A DNA stretch of 64,000 nucleotides from the NCBI GenBank assembly GCA_027622715.1, contig JAQBYN010000003.1:1-64000 (forward strand), read 5' to 3'. Source of the DNA: Pseudomonadota bacterium (GTDB lineage Bacteria; Pseudomonadota; Alphaproteobacteria; SHVP01). This document shows, piece by piece, positions 1 through 8,672 of the stretch (its first letter is position 1; each line of letters begins with the position of its first letter). Both the position numbers and the translations under genes were made by a program. The notes under the pieces are model-generated. The model was not told where the DNA came from. It made no database searches and was given only the letters and a program-made list of their open reading frames with translations.

Positions 1-2
1 CC

Positions 3-560
3 CGCCAAATGGTTGAAGCGATCGACGCGATCGGTTTGACGCGCGTCGCGGTGTGCGGATTTGCCACCGGGTCTGCCGTTGCTGCGGAAGTGGCCCGCCA
101 GATCGGCGATCGGGCCACGCATCTGATCCTCTCGGGAACGCCGGTGCTGAGCGACGCCAGGATGAAGATGTTTGCTGATCGCCTCGGCGAGCCGCATCTA
201 AGCGACGTCGGCGATCATCTCCAGCAGGTCTGGGACAGCCGGGTAGAAAATTTTGGCCGCGGCGGCGATCTCGAACAGGTTCAGATGGCCGTTTCGGAAA
301 CGCTGCGGGTCTACGATCGTTATCACTGGGGATTGTTGGCGGTTTCGCGTTATGACCTTCGCGCTGCCCTGCGCGGGTTGAACCTACCGGCGCTTTTCAT
401 TACGGCCGAGCACGACAAACTGGCGGCCGAAAATCGCGAAGCGGCCCATCTCGTGAAGGGTGCACGCGAGATCGTCCTGGCGGGCGCGCAGCCGCAGGTT
501 TGCTGGACCGACCCGAAGCGGTACGCCGAAGAAGTTGTCCGCTTCATCGGCGTACCCTGA
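3..560 (+). CDS. alpha/beta-hydrolase-fold protein, 5' end outside window, catalytic triad degenerate
   Basis: The window edge cuts this gene; the frame is open from the first bases, so only about 185 C-terminal residues are seen. The pattern is that of an alpha/beta hydrolase: a strand-elbow-helix near the visible start, a cap region, then a strand ending in ITAEHD. The nucleophile elbow reads GFATG where active enzymes have G-x-S-x-G. The stretch that should carry the catalytic His reads AGAQPQVCWTDP and has none. Only the acid Asp remains. I infer a non-hydrolytic member or one with altered chemistry; the substrate is unknown. The GH3 gene follows 98 bp downstream on the same strand, too far apart to prove co-transcription. 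Confidence 0.75.
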   Translation, partial: RQMVEAIDAIGLTRVAVCGFATGSAVAAEVARQIGDRATHLILSGTPVLSDARMKMFADRLGEPHLSDVGDHLQQVWDSRVENFGRGGDLEQVQMAVSETLRVYDRYHWGLLAVSRYDLRAALRGLNLPALFITAEHDKLAAENREAAHLVKGAREIVLAGAQPQVCWTDPKRYAEEVVRFIGVP

Positions 561-658
561 CCCATGTCAGCCATTAGGGTTTTGATTCCAAAAAGCTGGT
601 CCGTCGCATGCGTGAGGCGTCCTAAAGTGTCGGCCTTGCGCCTCGGTCGCTGAACGAC

Positions 659-2185
659 ATGCCGGACGCGACGCCGCTGCTGCGCGCGTTCGCGCGGTAT
701 CGGCTTAACCGGCTCGCGTCGTTGGATCCGGTGGAGAGCCAGCGAGCTACATTGCGGCGCCTGGTGTGGACGGCGCGGCGCACGCGGTTTGGTCGCGACC
801 ACGGGTTTGCCGATATTGCCGACATCGCGGCCTATCAGCGGCGCGTGCCGATCCGCCGGTACGAGGATTTTTGGAACGCGTATTGGCAGGACGATTTTCC
901 GCGCCTCACCGATGTTTCGTGGCCCGGCACGATTCCCTATTTTGCGGTCACGTCGGGGACAACCGCGGGGCGCAGCAAATACATTCCCGTCAGCAAGGCG
1001 ATGCTGCGCAGCAATAGCAAAGCTAGCGCCGATCTCTACAGCTTCCATTTACGCGCCCGCCCGAAAAGCCGAATTCTAGCCGGTAAAAGTTTCATGCTTG
1101 GCGGTAGCACGCGTCTGGTCGATGAGGCGCCGGGCGTTCAAAGTGGCGATCTGAGCGGCATCATGGCGGCGAATGTGCCGCGGTATGCGCGCCCGCGGTT
1201 CTTCCCGCCGCCCGAACTGGCGCTACTCGACGATTGGGAAGAGAAAGTCACGCGCCTCGCCAAACAGTCGCTTGTTGAAGACATCAGAATGATCGGCGGC
1301 ACGCCAAGCTGGCTACTGCTGTTTTTTGAGCGCATGGAATCGGACGCCGCAGGCATGACGGTGGGCGAAGTTTACCCGGATCTCGAAATGCTGGTTCATG
1401 GCGGCGTGAGTTTCGCCCCCTACCGAGATCGATTCCGGCGCCTCTTTGCTGGCACTCACGCCGAGTTTCGCGAGGTCTACCCAGCAAGCGAAGGGTTCGT
1501 TGCGATGGCCGACGACGTGCCGGAGGCGGGGCTGCGGCTGTCGCTGGACCACGGCATGTTTTTTGAGTTTGTCCCGGTGCGCGAGCTTGGGAATCCGTCG
1601 CCGACGCGACATTGGATCGAAAACGTTCAAGTTGGTGTCGACTACGCGGTCGTGGTTTCGACCTGCGCGGGATTATGGTCATACCTAATCGGAGACACCG
1701 TCACTTTTGTCGACCGACTCCATGCCCGGATTACCATCACCGGGCGGACCGCTCAGATGCTGTCGGCATTTGGCGAGCATGTCATTGTCTCGGAACTTGA
1801 TCGGGCGATCACTCAATCTGCCGAGCGGACGCACTGTGCGGTGACGGACTATGCCGTGGGTGCGCTGGTCCCCGAGCAAGGCAGCGCGCAGGGGCGCCAC
1901 CTTATGGTTGTTGAATTCGAGCCAGCCACGGCGGCGCCCGACTTGAGCCATTTTGCCGCCCTGTTCGACGGCGCGCTCCAGGACGACAATGATGACTACC
2001 GGGCCCATCGATCCGGCGATTACGGACTGGGCCCGCCGACTATTATGGTGGGCCGCCCCGGCATGTTTGCCGCGTGGATGAAGCGGCGCGGGAAACTGGG
2101 CGGACAGAACAAAGTCCCTCGGATTATCACTGATCCGGCATTGCTCGAGGACCTGAGGGCCTTCGCCGATACCTATGGGAAATAG
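659..2185 (+). CDS. GH3 auxin-responsive-promoter family acyl-adenylating enzyme
   Basis: At 508 residues this matches the length of the GH3/JAR1 family, whose plant members adenylate a carboxylic acid and pass it to an amino acid or amine. ATP-binding motifs are visible in order: TSGTTAGRSKYIP (about 98-110), YPASEGF (274-280), LWSYLIGDTV (about 339-348, with the family Asp) and TGRTAQMLSAFGEH (361-374). Together they support a working adenylating enzyme. Bacterial members are poorly characterised and the acid and nucleophile cannot be read from the sequence. No strong ribosome site precedes the ATG, so the start is provisional. The next gene on the strand is a SpeD-type decarboxylase, which hints at an amine or polyamine acceptor; that is inference from position only. 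Confidence 0.88.
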   Translation: MPDATPLLRAFARYRLNRLASLDPVESQRATLRRLVWTARRTRFGRDHGFADIADIAAYQRRVPIRRYEDFWNAYWQDDFPRLTDVSWPGTIPYFAVTSGTTAGRSKYIPVSKAMLRSNSKASADLYSFHLRARPKSRILAGKSFMLGGSTRLVDEAPGVQSGDLSGIMAANVPRYARPRFFPPPELALLDDWEEKVTRLAKQSLVEDIRMIGGTPSWLLLFFERMESDAAGMTVGEVYPDLEMLVHGGVSFAPYRDRFRRLFAGTHAEFREVYPASEGFVAMADDVPEAGLRLSLDHGMFFEFVPVRELGNPSPTRHWIENVQVGVDYAVVVSTCAGLWSYLIGDTVTFVDRLHARITITGRTAQMLSAFGEHVIVSELDRAITQSAERTHCAVTDYAVGALVPEQGSAQGRHLMVVEFEPATAAPDLSHFAALFDGALQDDNDDYRAHRSGDYGLGPPTIMVGRPGMFAAWMKRRGKLGGQNKVPRIITDPALLEDLRAFADTYGK

Positions 2186-2338
2186 CGGAATTGTGCCGCC
2201 GCGGGCGCGCTTCGCAGGTTTTCTCGCCGGCGCGCATCGCCGGGGGCAGAATCTTGTTGCGTCCAGGGTCAATAGCCTCTATCTCGCATTTCCGCGAAGG
2301 CGCTGACTCTACTTGGGGGCGTCTTCACTTTTTTAGAG

Positions 2339-2361
2339 AGGCGGCTGTATCGCCTTTTCTT
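2339..2361 (+). terminator. weak hairpin followed by T-rich run, between GH3 gene and speD
   Basis: A 5-bp stem (AGGCG/CGCCT, loop 7) is followed by TTTCTTT. It lies in the 220-bp gap after the GH3 gene and about 50 bp before the speD start. It could end GH3 transcription or act as a small leader hairpin for speD. The stem is short and the T-run is interrupted, so this is a weak call. I see no other structure in the gap. Confidence 0.28.
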
Positions 2362-2407
2362 TGGGATACACGAAATCGGGGCAACCCGACCCATGGGGGA
2401 GGACTTA

Positions 2408-2812
2408 TTGGAAGCTCTCAAATTAGTAGACCGGCCCGTACCGCTCACCCGCGAGATCGGGACCCATGTCATCGGCGATCTGAGCGGGATCGCGCCTCAT
2501 CTCCTGAGCGACGAACACTTGCTAATGCGGGTGCTCAAGGAAGGACTTGATAGTGAGTCCTTCACGATTCTCGGCCAGCAAAGTTTGAAGTTTCCGGGCG
2601 ATGAGTCCGGGGTGACGGGATTCTTCATTCTGTCCGAGAGCCACGCCGCATTTCACAGCTATCCTGAGTACGGCTATATCGCGCTGGACGTTTTTTCATG
2701 CGGCGATTCGCGTCCCGACCGCGTGGTCGCGCATGTGGCCCGCGCCCTAGGCGCGACCAACGCCGGAACAAAAACGGTTGATCGTCACGCGACGACGTTC
2801 AGCGAGGACTGA
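2408..2812 (+). CDS. speD: S-adenosylmethionine decarboxylase-type pyruvoyl enzyme (SpeD family)
   Basis: A small prokaryotic (class 1B) AdoMet decarboxylase, 134 residues. The self-cleavage site SESH is present; the second Ser (about 78) would become the pyruvoyl group. The processing His (about 83, in FHSYPEYG) and the Cys of FSCGD (about 98) sit at the spacing seen in Thermotoga-type SpeD. The known role is to make decarboxylated SAM for spermidine synthesis, but no speE is nearby, and some SpeD homologues are reported to decarboxylate ornithine or arginine instead. I chose TTG at 2408 because GGGGAGG at 2396-2402 lies 5 nt before it; the ATG at 2393 has no ribosome site. Its stop is one base from the stop of the convergent acyltransferase gene. 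Confidence 0.88.
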   Translation: MEALKLVDRPVPLTREIGTHVIGDLSGIAPHLLSDEHLLMRVLKEGLDSESFTILGQQSLKFPGDESGVTGFFILSESHAAFHSYPEYGYIALDVFSCGDSRPDRVVAHVARALGATNAGTKTVDRHATTFSED

Positions 2813-2813
2813 A

Positions 2814-4241
2814 CTAGGCTGACGCCGCGCTAACGATACCGGGCAAATGGGCGACCGCGTTTGCATAATAGGCGAGGAGCTGTCGGTCGCTAGGGTTTAC
2901 GCGGTAGTTCCCGCAATCTTCGAAAATGATATGCCGCATCGTCAGCATTCTTAGTCCGACGCCGACAGCATAGTCGCGATCTGTACGCGGCAAGTAGACC
3001 TGCGCGCCGTTCGATTCCAGCGACTTCATCAAGACGAATACCTCGGATTTTATTTCCAGGTCGCTCATTGCCCGGTCTCCTGCGGCAAGAAGAACCGTCG
3101 AGACGAGTGAGACCGGGGTAACCGGAATCACGGCGCCAACCGCGTTCATCAAGTGACGGCCGAGCGCTTCTATTTGCGCGAATCGTTCGGGTGTGTCGGC
3201 GTCCGCAAAGCTAATGCCTGCGTTGGCGAGATAGTCTTTCATGGAAATAGGGGTGCCGAAATTGACGCAGGCATAGCCGAAGCGATGCCACCGCCGCCGC
3301 AAGAATAGTCCGAATTGGTGGGCGACAAAGCCGACGGTTTTCCCAAGGGCGTACGTCTTGCTAGCGCGCGGGCCCTCCTCAAGGGCGCGCTGCAGGGTCC
3401 TATCCTCAAGCACCCGGTCATAGTTGATGCCCACCGGAATGAAGATCAGGTCGCGCACGCCGGCGGGGTCGAAAGCGGCGATCATGTACGAGAGAAGGCC
3501 CAGGCGCGGCTGGCGCAGACGACCGTCGCGGCTTAGCCCGCCCTCAGGGTAGACGGCCTGAACAACGCCACCGTCGGTCGCCATTTGGACATACCGGGCG
3601 AGCACTTTTCGGTACAGTGGATTGCCGGATTTTCGCCTGATGAAGTAGGCACCGAGTGTGCGGATCAGCGTCTGAAGCGGCCATATGCGCGCCCATTCGC
3701 CAACGGCGTAACTCAACGCTGCGGTGGTGGCCGCCAGATAGCCCACCAAGACGTAGTCCATGTTGCTGCGGTGGTTCATGACAAAAACTACTGAGGCGTT
3801 TTCGGGCACCGTGGTCAGGCCCTCGCGGTCGGCGTAGCCGAGCCGGACACGGTAGAGCGACCGCGCGATTTGCCGGGCAAGCCAATAGCCGACCCGGAAA
3901 TAGGCATAGGCGTTGAACGACGGCACGATTTCACGGGCGTAGCGTGCCACTTCGCTGACCAGCGCTTCGCGCGGCTTGCCGGTGGCGTCGGCCTCGGCCT
4001 CGGCGGCCTTCATGATCTCGGGGTCGTAGGTCAACCGGTCGATCAGCACGGCCCGGCGGGTGAGCCTGAACGGCTCAATACGAAGCTGAAGCCGTTCGTT
4101 GAGGTCATTGATGACCCGGTTGACCCGTCGCCGAAGGTACCAGCGGACGCTTGGGAACAGCAGGCGGTCGAGGACCGCCCATGCCGCTAACACGCCAACC
4201 AGGACGACGATCCAAATCGGCACCGGTATAGAGACGGTCAT
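2814..4241 (-). CDS. PlsB/LPLAT-like glycerol-3-phosphate acyltransferase
   Basis: A 475-residue membrane acyltransferase of the LPLAT superfamily. One N-terminal membrane segment (about 9-30) is followed by the acyltransferase blocks in order: HX4D in NHRSNMDYVL (His157, Asp162), GAYFIRRK (about 198-205), YPEGGLSRDG (231-240) and IPVGINYDRVLE (about 268-279). These resemble PlsB-type glycerol-3-phosphate acyltransferases more than PlsC, although the protein is much shorter than E. coli PlsB. It probably acylates glycerol-3-phosphate or a lysophospholipid at the inner membrane. The ATG is preceded by GGAGGTT, a strong ribosome site that rules out the longer in-frame extension. It is divergent from the lipid-modification cluster, 134 bp away. 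Confidence 0.85.
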   Translation of the reverse strand: MTVSIPVPIWIVVLVGVLAAWAVLDRLLFPSVRWYLRRRVNRVINDLNERLQLRIEPFRLTRRAVLIDRLTYDPEIMKAAEAEADATGKPREALVSEVARYAREIVPSFNAYAYFRVGYWLARQIARSLYRVRLGYADREGLTTVPENASVVFVMNHRSNMDYVLVGYLAATTAALSYAVGEWARIWPLQTLIRTLGAYFIRRKSGNPLYRKVLARYVQMATDGGVVQAVYPEGGLSRDGRLRQPRLGLLSYMIAAFDPAGVRDLIFIPVGINYDRVLEDRTLQRALEEGPRASKTYALGKTVGFVAHQFGLFLRRRWHRFGYACVNFGTPISMKDYLANAGISFADADTPERFAQIEALGRHLMNAVGAVIPVTPVSLVSTVLLAAGDRAMSDLEIKSEVFVLMKSLESNGAQVYLPRTDRDYAVGVGLRMLTMRHIIFEDCGNYRVNPSDRQLLAYYANAVAHLPGIVSAASA

Positions 4242-4375
4242 GGAACCTCCGATAGCAATCGTAGCAGCCTTTTGCCCGGGGTAGGGCATCCGGCGCGGTC
4301 GCGCTGGGGTAAGGTAGCTTGGCGGTTGTCGGGCGCCGGTTGTGTCCCAAGTACCGACAGGTTGAGGAGAACGAC

Positions 4376-5734
4376 TTGAATTTTTCCGGGCCGACCCTGC
4401 GCGGATCAGGGCGGCGGGTCGCCGTGGTTGGCGCTGGCGTTGCCGGCCTCGGGTGCGCCTGGCTGTTGTCCAAATGTTGCCACGTGACGTTGTACGAGTC
4501 GGCATCGCGACTTGGTGGCCATAGCCACACGGTGGATATTGGTGCTGGGGATGCTAGAGCTGGCGGGGCGTCGATTGCGGTCGATACCGGGTTCATTGTC
4601 TACAACGACACCAACTACCCAAATCTGGTCGCGCTGTTCGAAACTCTTGCGGTACCTGCTGAGCCAAGCGACATGTCGTTCTCGGTGTCGCTCGACGGCG
4701 GGCGGTTCGAATACGCGAGTTCGCTGCCCGGCGGGCCGCTCTGTCAGCCGCTGAATATACTGCGACCTCGCTTTCTCCGCATGCTGGCCGATGTCGTCCG
4801 CTTTTATCGTCACGCATTGCGTGAACAGAGGAACGGGACGACATCCGGTGCGTCGCTGCGCGACTTACTTGAACGCGGCGGATTCAGCGAGGCCTATTGG
4901 CATTTGCATCTTCTACCCATGGCCTCGGCGATTTGGTCGACACCGATCGAACAGGTTCTTGATTTCGACGCGGCGCGCTTCGTTCAATTCTATGAGGAGC
5001 ACGGGTTGCTGCGGTTTCGAAATCGGCCGAAGTGGCGCACCGTGACCGGCGGTAGCCGAGAATATGTGCGCCGACTGGCAGCAGGAATTTCGGGTGAGAT
5101 TAGATTGAACGCGGCCGTCCGCGCCGTGCGACGGGCGCCCCAGGGCGTGACCGTCTTGACCGACCAAGGAGAAGACGCGTTCGACGAAATTGTGTTTGCG
5201 ACCCACGCCGACCAGACCGCCGCAATTCTGGCGGAAAGCTTGTCGGATGCCGAACGCCGCGCGCTCGGCGCGTTTGGCTATGCGTGTAGCGACGTCATTG
5301 TGCATAATGATGCGCGTCAAATGCCCAGGCGGCTTGCGGCTTGGTCCAGTTGGAATTATCAAGCGCGGACCGGCATGGATGTCGCGCGGCCAGTGCCGGT
5401 CACTTATTGGATGAATCGGTTGCAGAATATCGATCCGCGATTCCCGATCTTTGCGTCGCTGAATCCGTGGCAGACGCCGCCTGAGGATCGTGTTCTTGGC
5501 CGCTACACCTACGAGCATCCCGTGTTTTCCAAGAACACCGTTGCTGCGCAGCGGGCGCTCTCAGCCATTCAGGGACAGCAACGGACGTGGTTTTGCGGTG
5601 CCTATTGCGGTTTTGGCTTTCACGAAGATGCGTTCAAGTCGGGCATTCGTGTTGCCCGCTCGCTCGGCGCCGAGCCACCGTGGCGATCGCATGATGCCGC
5701 GCCCTTTGATGCAGCGGAAAGTGTCGCGGTATGA
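4376..5734 (+). CDS. FAD/NAD-binding amine-oxidase-like protein of the CFA cluster (COG2907-like)
   Basis: A 452-residue flavoprotein. It opens with a dinucleotide-binding fold (VAVVGAGVAGLGCAWLL, about 15-31), an acidic residue ending the second strand (LYE, Glu41) and the flavin motif RLGGHSHT. A C-terminal FAD segment (WFCGAYCGFGFHEDAFKSG) fits the flavin amine oxidase fold. This family is regularly encoded beside DUF1365 and CFA-synthase-like genes and is thought to act on membrane fatty acyl chains, possibly as a desaturase or isomerase; the reaction here is unproven. TTG at 4376 is the likely start because GAGGAG at 4364-4369 lies 6 nt before it; no suitable ATG occurs near the start of the fold. 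The stop overlaps the next start as ATGA, indicating translational coupling. Confidence 0.85.
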   Translation: MNFSGPTLRGSGRRVAVVGAGVAGLGCAWLLSKCCHVTLYESASRLGGHSHTVDIGAGDARAGGASIAVDTGFIVYNDTNYPNLVALFETLAVPAEPSDMSFSVSLDGGRFEYASSLPGGPLCQPLNILRPRFLRMLADVVRFYRHALREQRNGTTSGASLRDLLERGGFSEAYWHLHLLPMASAIWSTPIEQVLDFDAARFVQFYEEHGLLRFRNRPKWRTVTGGSREYVRRLAAGISGEIRLNAAVRAVRRAPQGVTVLTDQGEDAFDEIVFATHADQTAAILAESLSDAERRALGAFGYACSDVIVHNDARQMPRRLAAWSSWNYQARTGMDVARPVPVTYWMNRLQNIDPRFPIFASLNPWQTPPEDRVLGRYTYEHPVFSKNTVAAQRALSAIQGQQRTWFCGAYCGFGFHEDAFKSGIRVARSLGAEPPWRSHDAAPFDAAESVAV

Positions 5735-6579
5735 CCAGCGCGCCGGTGACGGCTCTCTATGTCGGCAAGGTTAGGCATGTGCGGCTTAAGCCGGTCCGCC
5801 ACAAATTTGTCTACCGCGTGTTTTCCATTTTCGCCGATCTTGACGGGCTGGAAGCGGTCTCCCGGCGGCTTCGCTTTTTCTCACTGAACCGATTCAACGT
5901 ATTGAGTTTTTTTGAGCGCGACCACGGCGATGGGAAAGGCAATGTGCGAAACTGGGTTCGTGAGAATCTGAGGACAGCGGGTTTCAGGGCCGACGGCCGA
6001 ATTTTTATCCAATGCTATCCGCGCATGTTCGGCTACGTGTTCAATCCGTTGAGCGTTTTTTATTGTTACACGAGCGACGGGCGGCTTGAGGCGGTCATGC
6101 ACCAAGTCAGCAATACGTTCGGCGAACGCCACTCGTATCTGCTGCCGGTGCCGCCTGGGTTGAACGGCGCCGCAATCCATCAGTCGTGCGACAAGCAGTT
6201 ATATGTTTCGCCGTTCAATGCGCTTGATCACCGATACGATTTTACCGTGCGGGAGCCGGACGAGCGGTACGCGATCTCCATCCGCGAGTCCGATGCCGAC
6301 GGCGATGTGCTCGTTGCGACGTTCACCGGACGGCGCGCGCCGCTCTCGGATCGCGGCATCATTTGGGCCGTTGTCGGGCACCCGCTGATGACCCTGAAGG
6401 TGATCGCCGCAATCCACTGGGAGGCGCTCCGTCTTTGGCGAAAGGGGATGGTCGTTCAAAAACGTCCAGACCAGCCGCCGCCGGCGGTTTCATACCAGGG
6501 GCCGGTTGAAGTCGAGGCGCCAGCCGACAATTATGGCGGGGACATCCAACGGGCTGGCCTCGGGGTATTCTCAAGGTGA
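5731..6579 (+). CDS. DUF1365 family protein
   Basis: A 282-residue DUF1365 protein. Recognisable blocks are ALYVGKVRHVRLKPVRHKF at the N-terminus, FSLNRFNVLSFF, IQCYPRMFGYVFNPLSVFYC (about 93-112) and HQVSNTFGERHSYLL. A helical hydrophobic stretch near IIWAVVGHPLMTLKVIAAI suggests membrane contact close to the C-terminus. The biochemical role of the family is unknown, but it occurs with the flavoprotein and CFA synthase so consistently that a shared fatty-acyl modification pathway is the usual inference. It overlaps the upstream stop by 4 bp. Its 3' end lies close to the start of the CFA synthase, so the three genes form one transcription unit. Confidence 0.9.
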   Translation: MTSAPVTALYVGKVRHVRLKPVRHKFVYRVFSIFADLDGLEAVSRRLRFFSLNRFNVLSFFERDHGDGKGNVRNWVRENLRTAGFRADGRIFIQCYPRMFGYVFNPLSVFYCYTSDGRLEAVMHQVSNTFGERHSYLLPVPPGLNGAAIHQSCDKQLYVSPFNALDHRYDFTVREPDERYAISIRESDADGDVLVATFTGRRAPLSDRGIIWAVVGHPLMTLKVIAAIHWEALRLWRKGMVVQKRPDQPPPAVSYQGPVEVEAPADNYGGDIQRAGLGVFSR

Positions 6580-6601
6580 GGTCAGGACCAGCCATTTGCC
6601 G

Positions 6602-7825
6602 ATGAATGATATGCGCGAAACCTCAAGTTCCGACGCTGCCGCCGCTTTAGATCTGGGCGGCATTCCTTGGTATTACCACCGCTTTGTGCGGGGGTTTCAG
6701 CGAGGTTTTGTCGCGGGCACCTTGCATTACGTTCTGCCACGAGGTCATCGCGGCACGATCCGAGGGGCGCAGCCCGGGCCAGTCGGTACGATCGTGCTCC
6801 ATCGCTGGCGGGCGGTGCGGCGGCTTCTTCTGCGTGGGAGCCTTGGTTTCGCCGAAGCTTATCTCGACCGCGACTGGGAGAGCCCGGATCTGCCGACGTT
6901 CGTCGAATTGGTGACTCGCAATGCCGTCAACCGTCGGGTCGGGACGTTTTGGCACCGCGTCTTCGAGCGGATCAAGCACGGTCGGCGGACCAATTCAAAG
7001 GCCGGGAGTCGGCGCAATATTGCCGCCCACTACGATCTTGGAAACGAGTTCTATGCGGCGTGGTTGGATCCGTCGATGACCTATTCGTCGGCTGTGTTTC
7101 GCGAGGACGTCGCGGTCTTAGAGGACGCGCAATCGCAGAAATACGGACGGCTTCTTGATCTCATCCAAGCCAAGCCTGGCGATCGCGTGTTGGAAATCGG
7201 CTGCGGCTGGGGCGGTTTCGCGGAGTATGCCGCGCGCCTAGGCGTCGGCGTCACCGGTATCACCATTTCGCGCGCACAGCATGAATTTGCCGAGCAACGC
7301 ATCGCCCAGGCCGGTCTGTCGGACTTGGCCGAGATCAGGTTATGCGATTATCGCGACATTGAAGGTTCGTACGACCATGTCGTGTCGATCGAAATGATCG
7401 AGGCTGTTGGGGAAACCTACTGGCCGGTTTACTTTGAGCGGATCGCTGGTTGTTTGCGCAAAGGCGGTCGTGTTGCGATTCAAGCGATCACGACGCGCGA
7501 CGAACATTTTGCGCACTACCGGCGACGTGCCGACTTTATTCAGACCTACATATTCCCCGGCGGAATGCTGCCATGCCGTAGCGTGTTGCGGGATCAGGCG
7601 CAGCGCGTCGGGTTGCAGTGGATCAGCGATGACGGATTTGCCACCCACTATGCCCGGACCTTGGGGGAGTGGCGCAAAAAGTTTGTCTCGTCTTGGCCGC
7701 ATATCCGTGGAATGGGTTTTGATGAGCGCTTCAGGCGTATCTGGGAGTTTTATCTGGCGAGCTGCGAGGGCAGCTTTCGTGCGCGGGGAATCGATGTGCT
7801 GCAAATCGCTTTGGTGAAAGCTTAA
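6602..7825 (+). CDS. cfa: cyclopropane-fatty-acyl-phospholipid synthase family methyltransferase
   Basis: A 407-residue SAM-dependent enzyme of the CFA synthase family, expected to methylate or cyclopropanate the double bond of phospholipid acyl chains at the membrane face. The SAM motif VLEIGCGWGGF lies at about 196-206, preceded by the family blocks NIAAHYDLGNEFYAAWLD and MTYSSAVF, and followed by SIEMIEAVGE and a C-terminal YLASCEGSFRAR that carries the conserved Cys. Two starts are possible: ATG 6602 (used here) or TTG 6596, which is better placed (8 nt) after AGGA at 6584-6587. Close relatives in such clusters may make methyl-branched or furan fatty acids rather than cyclopropanes. Its stop shares the palindrome TTAA with the stop of the convergent SDR gene. 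Confidence 0.93.
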   Translation: MNDMRETSSSDAAAALDLGGIPWYYHRFVRGFQRGFVAGTLHYVLPRGHRGTIRGAQPGPVGTIVLHRWRAVRRLLLRGSLGFAEAYLDRDWESPDLPTFVELVTRNAVNRRVGTFWHRVFERIKHGRRTNSKAGSRRNIAAHYDLGNEFYAAWLDPSMTYSSAVFREDVAVLEDAQSQKYGRLLDLIQAKPGDRVLEIGCGWGGFAEYAARLGVGVTGITISRAQHEFAEQRIAQAGLSDLAEIRLCDYRDIEGSYDHVVSIEMIEAVGETYWPVYFERIAGCLRKGGRVAIQAITTRDEHFAHYRRRADFIQTYIFPGGMLPCRSVLRDQAQRVGLQWISDDGFATHYARTLGEWRKKFVSSWPHIRGMGFDERFRRIWEFYLASCEGSFRARGIDVLQIALVKA

Positions 7826-8595
7826 CTGAGCGCTCTGGTCATTCGCCGAACGATCGGGAAATAGGCGGCATAGGGCAGGCATCGGAGGAGTTTGAGTTGC
7901 CACGTAAACCGCTTGGGGAAGGTCACTTCGAACCGGTCGGACAGGAGGCCGCGGTAGAACTGCCGCGCCGCGGCGTCCGCCTCCATCAAGAAGGGCATTG
8001 GAAAGTTATTCCTCGCGGTAAGCGGCGTGGCGACAAAGCCTGGATCAATGAGTTGGAGTTTCACGCCAGCCCGGTCGAGATCGAACTTGAGCGACTCACA
8101 CATGTTGATCAAGGCGGCCTTGGTCGCGCCGTAACCAGTCGAGCTGGGCAGGCCACGATAGCCTGCGACCGATGAGACGACGGCGATGTGGCCCGACCGA
8201 CGTTCGATGAAATCCGCCATGACCGACTCAAGAACGTGGACGGTTCCCATGAGATTGACGTCAACGAGGCGGCGAAATTTTTCGGCATCGAAATTCTTCG
8301 CACCGAGCGGCAGGTGGGTGCCGGCGCAGGACACACACAAATCTATGCGCCCGAGAAGGGCCGCAGCCTCGCCGGCTGCACGCTGTGTTGCGGTTCGATC
8401 AGTGACATCGATCGGCACTGCGTGCAGTTTGCCGGGGAGGTCTACGCCATCCCGTAGGACGGCCGCCAAGGATTCGGCGCCGCGGGCGCTGACGACAACG
8501 TCGACACCGTGGCGGGCCAGTTCAAGCGCGAGTGCGCGGCCGATGCCGGTGCTGCCGCCGACCACCCACGCCTTGTTAAAGTGTCTTTTTGTCAT
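7822..8595 (-). CDS. short-chain dehydrogenase/reductase (SDR)
   Basis: A classical SDR of 257 residues. It has the Rossmann motif GGSTGIG (13-19), the NAG-like block SCAGTHLP (about 89-96), the Asn of VDVNLMG (about 114), catalytic Ser in VVSSVAGYRG (about 142) and the YxxxK pair YGATK (Tyr155, Lys159). The C-terminal extension (FTWQLKLLRCLPYAAYFP) is hydrophobic and may touch the membrane. An NAD(P)H-dependent oxidoreductase role is secure; the substrate is not, though the setting suggests a lipid. ATG 8595 is preceded by AGAGG at a good distance, so the longer upstream frame is not needed. It is convergent with cfa and divergent from the DUF6134 gene. Confidence 0.9.
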   Translation of the reverse strand: MTKRHFNKAWVVGGSTGIGRALALELARHGVDVVVSARGAESLAAVLRDGVDLPGKLHAVPIDVTDRTATQRAAGEAAALLGRIDLCVSCAGTHLPLGAKNFDAEKFRRLVDVNLMGTVHVLESVMADFIERRSGHIAVVSSVAGYRGLPSSTGYGATKAALINMCESLKFDLDRAGVKLQLIDPGFVATPLTARNNFPMPFLMEADAAARQFYRGLLSDRFEVTFPKRFTWQLKLLRCLPYAAYFPIVRRMTRALS

Positions 8596-8672
8596 ACATG
8601 CCTCTATACGGGACTCGCGAGTGCTCGGATTGAATCGGGTGGCACGGTCCAAGCCAAGAGGATACGGGAACG

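Noticed and set aside
4242-4375. A sigmaE-type (TGATCC) promoter before the lipid cluster
   Set aside because: I looked for the hexamer in the 134-bp gap and did not find it; no promoter is annotated there.
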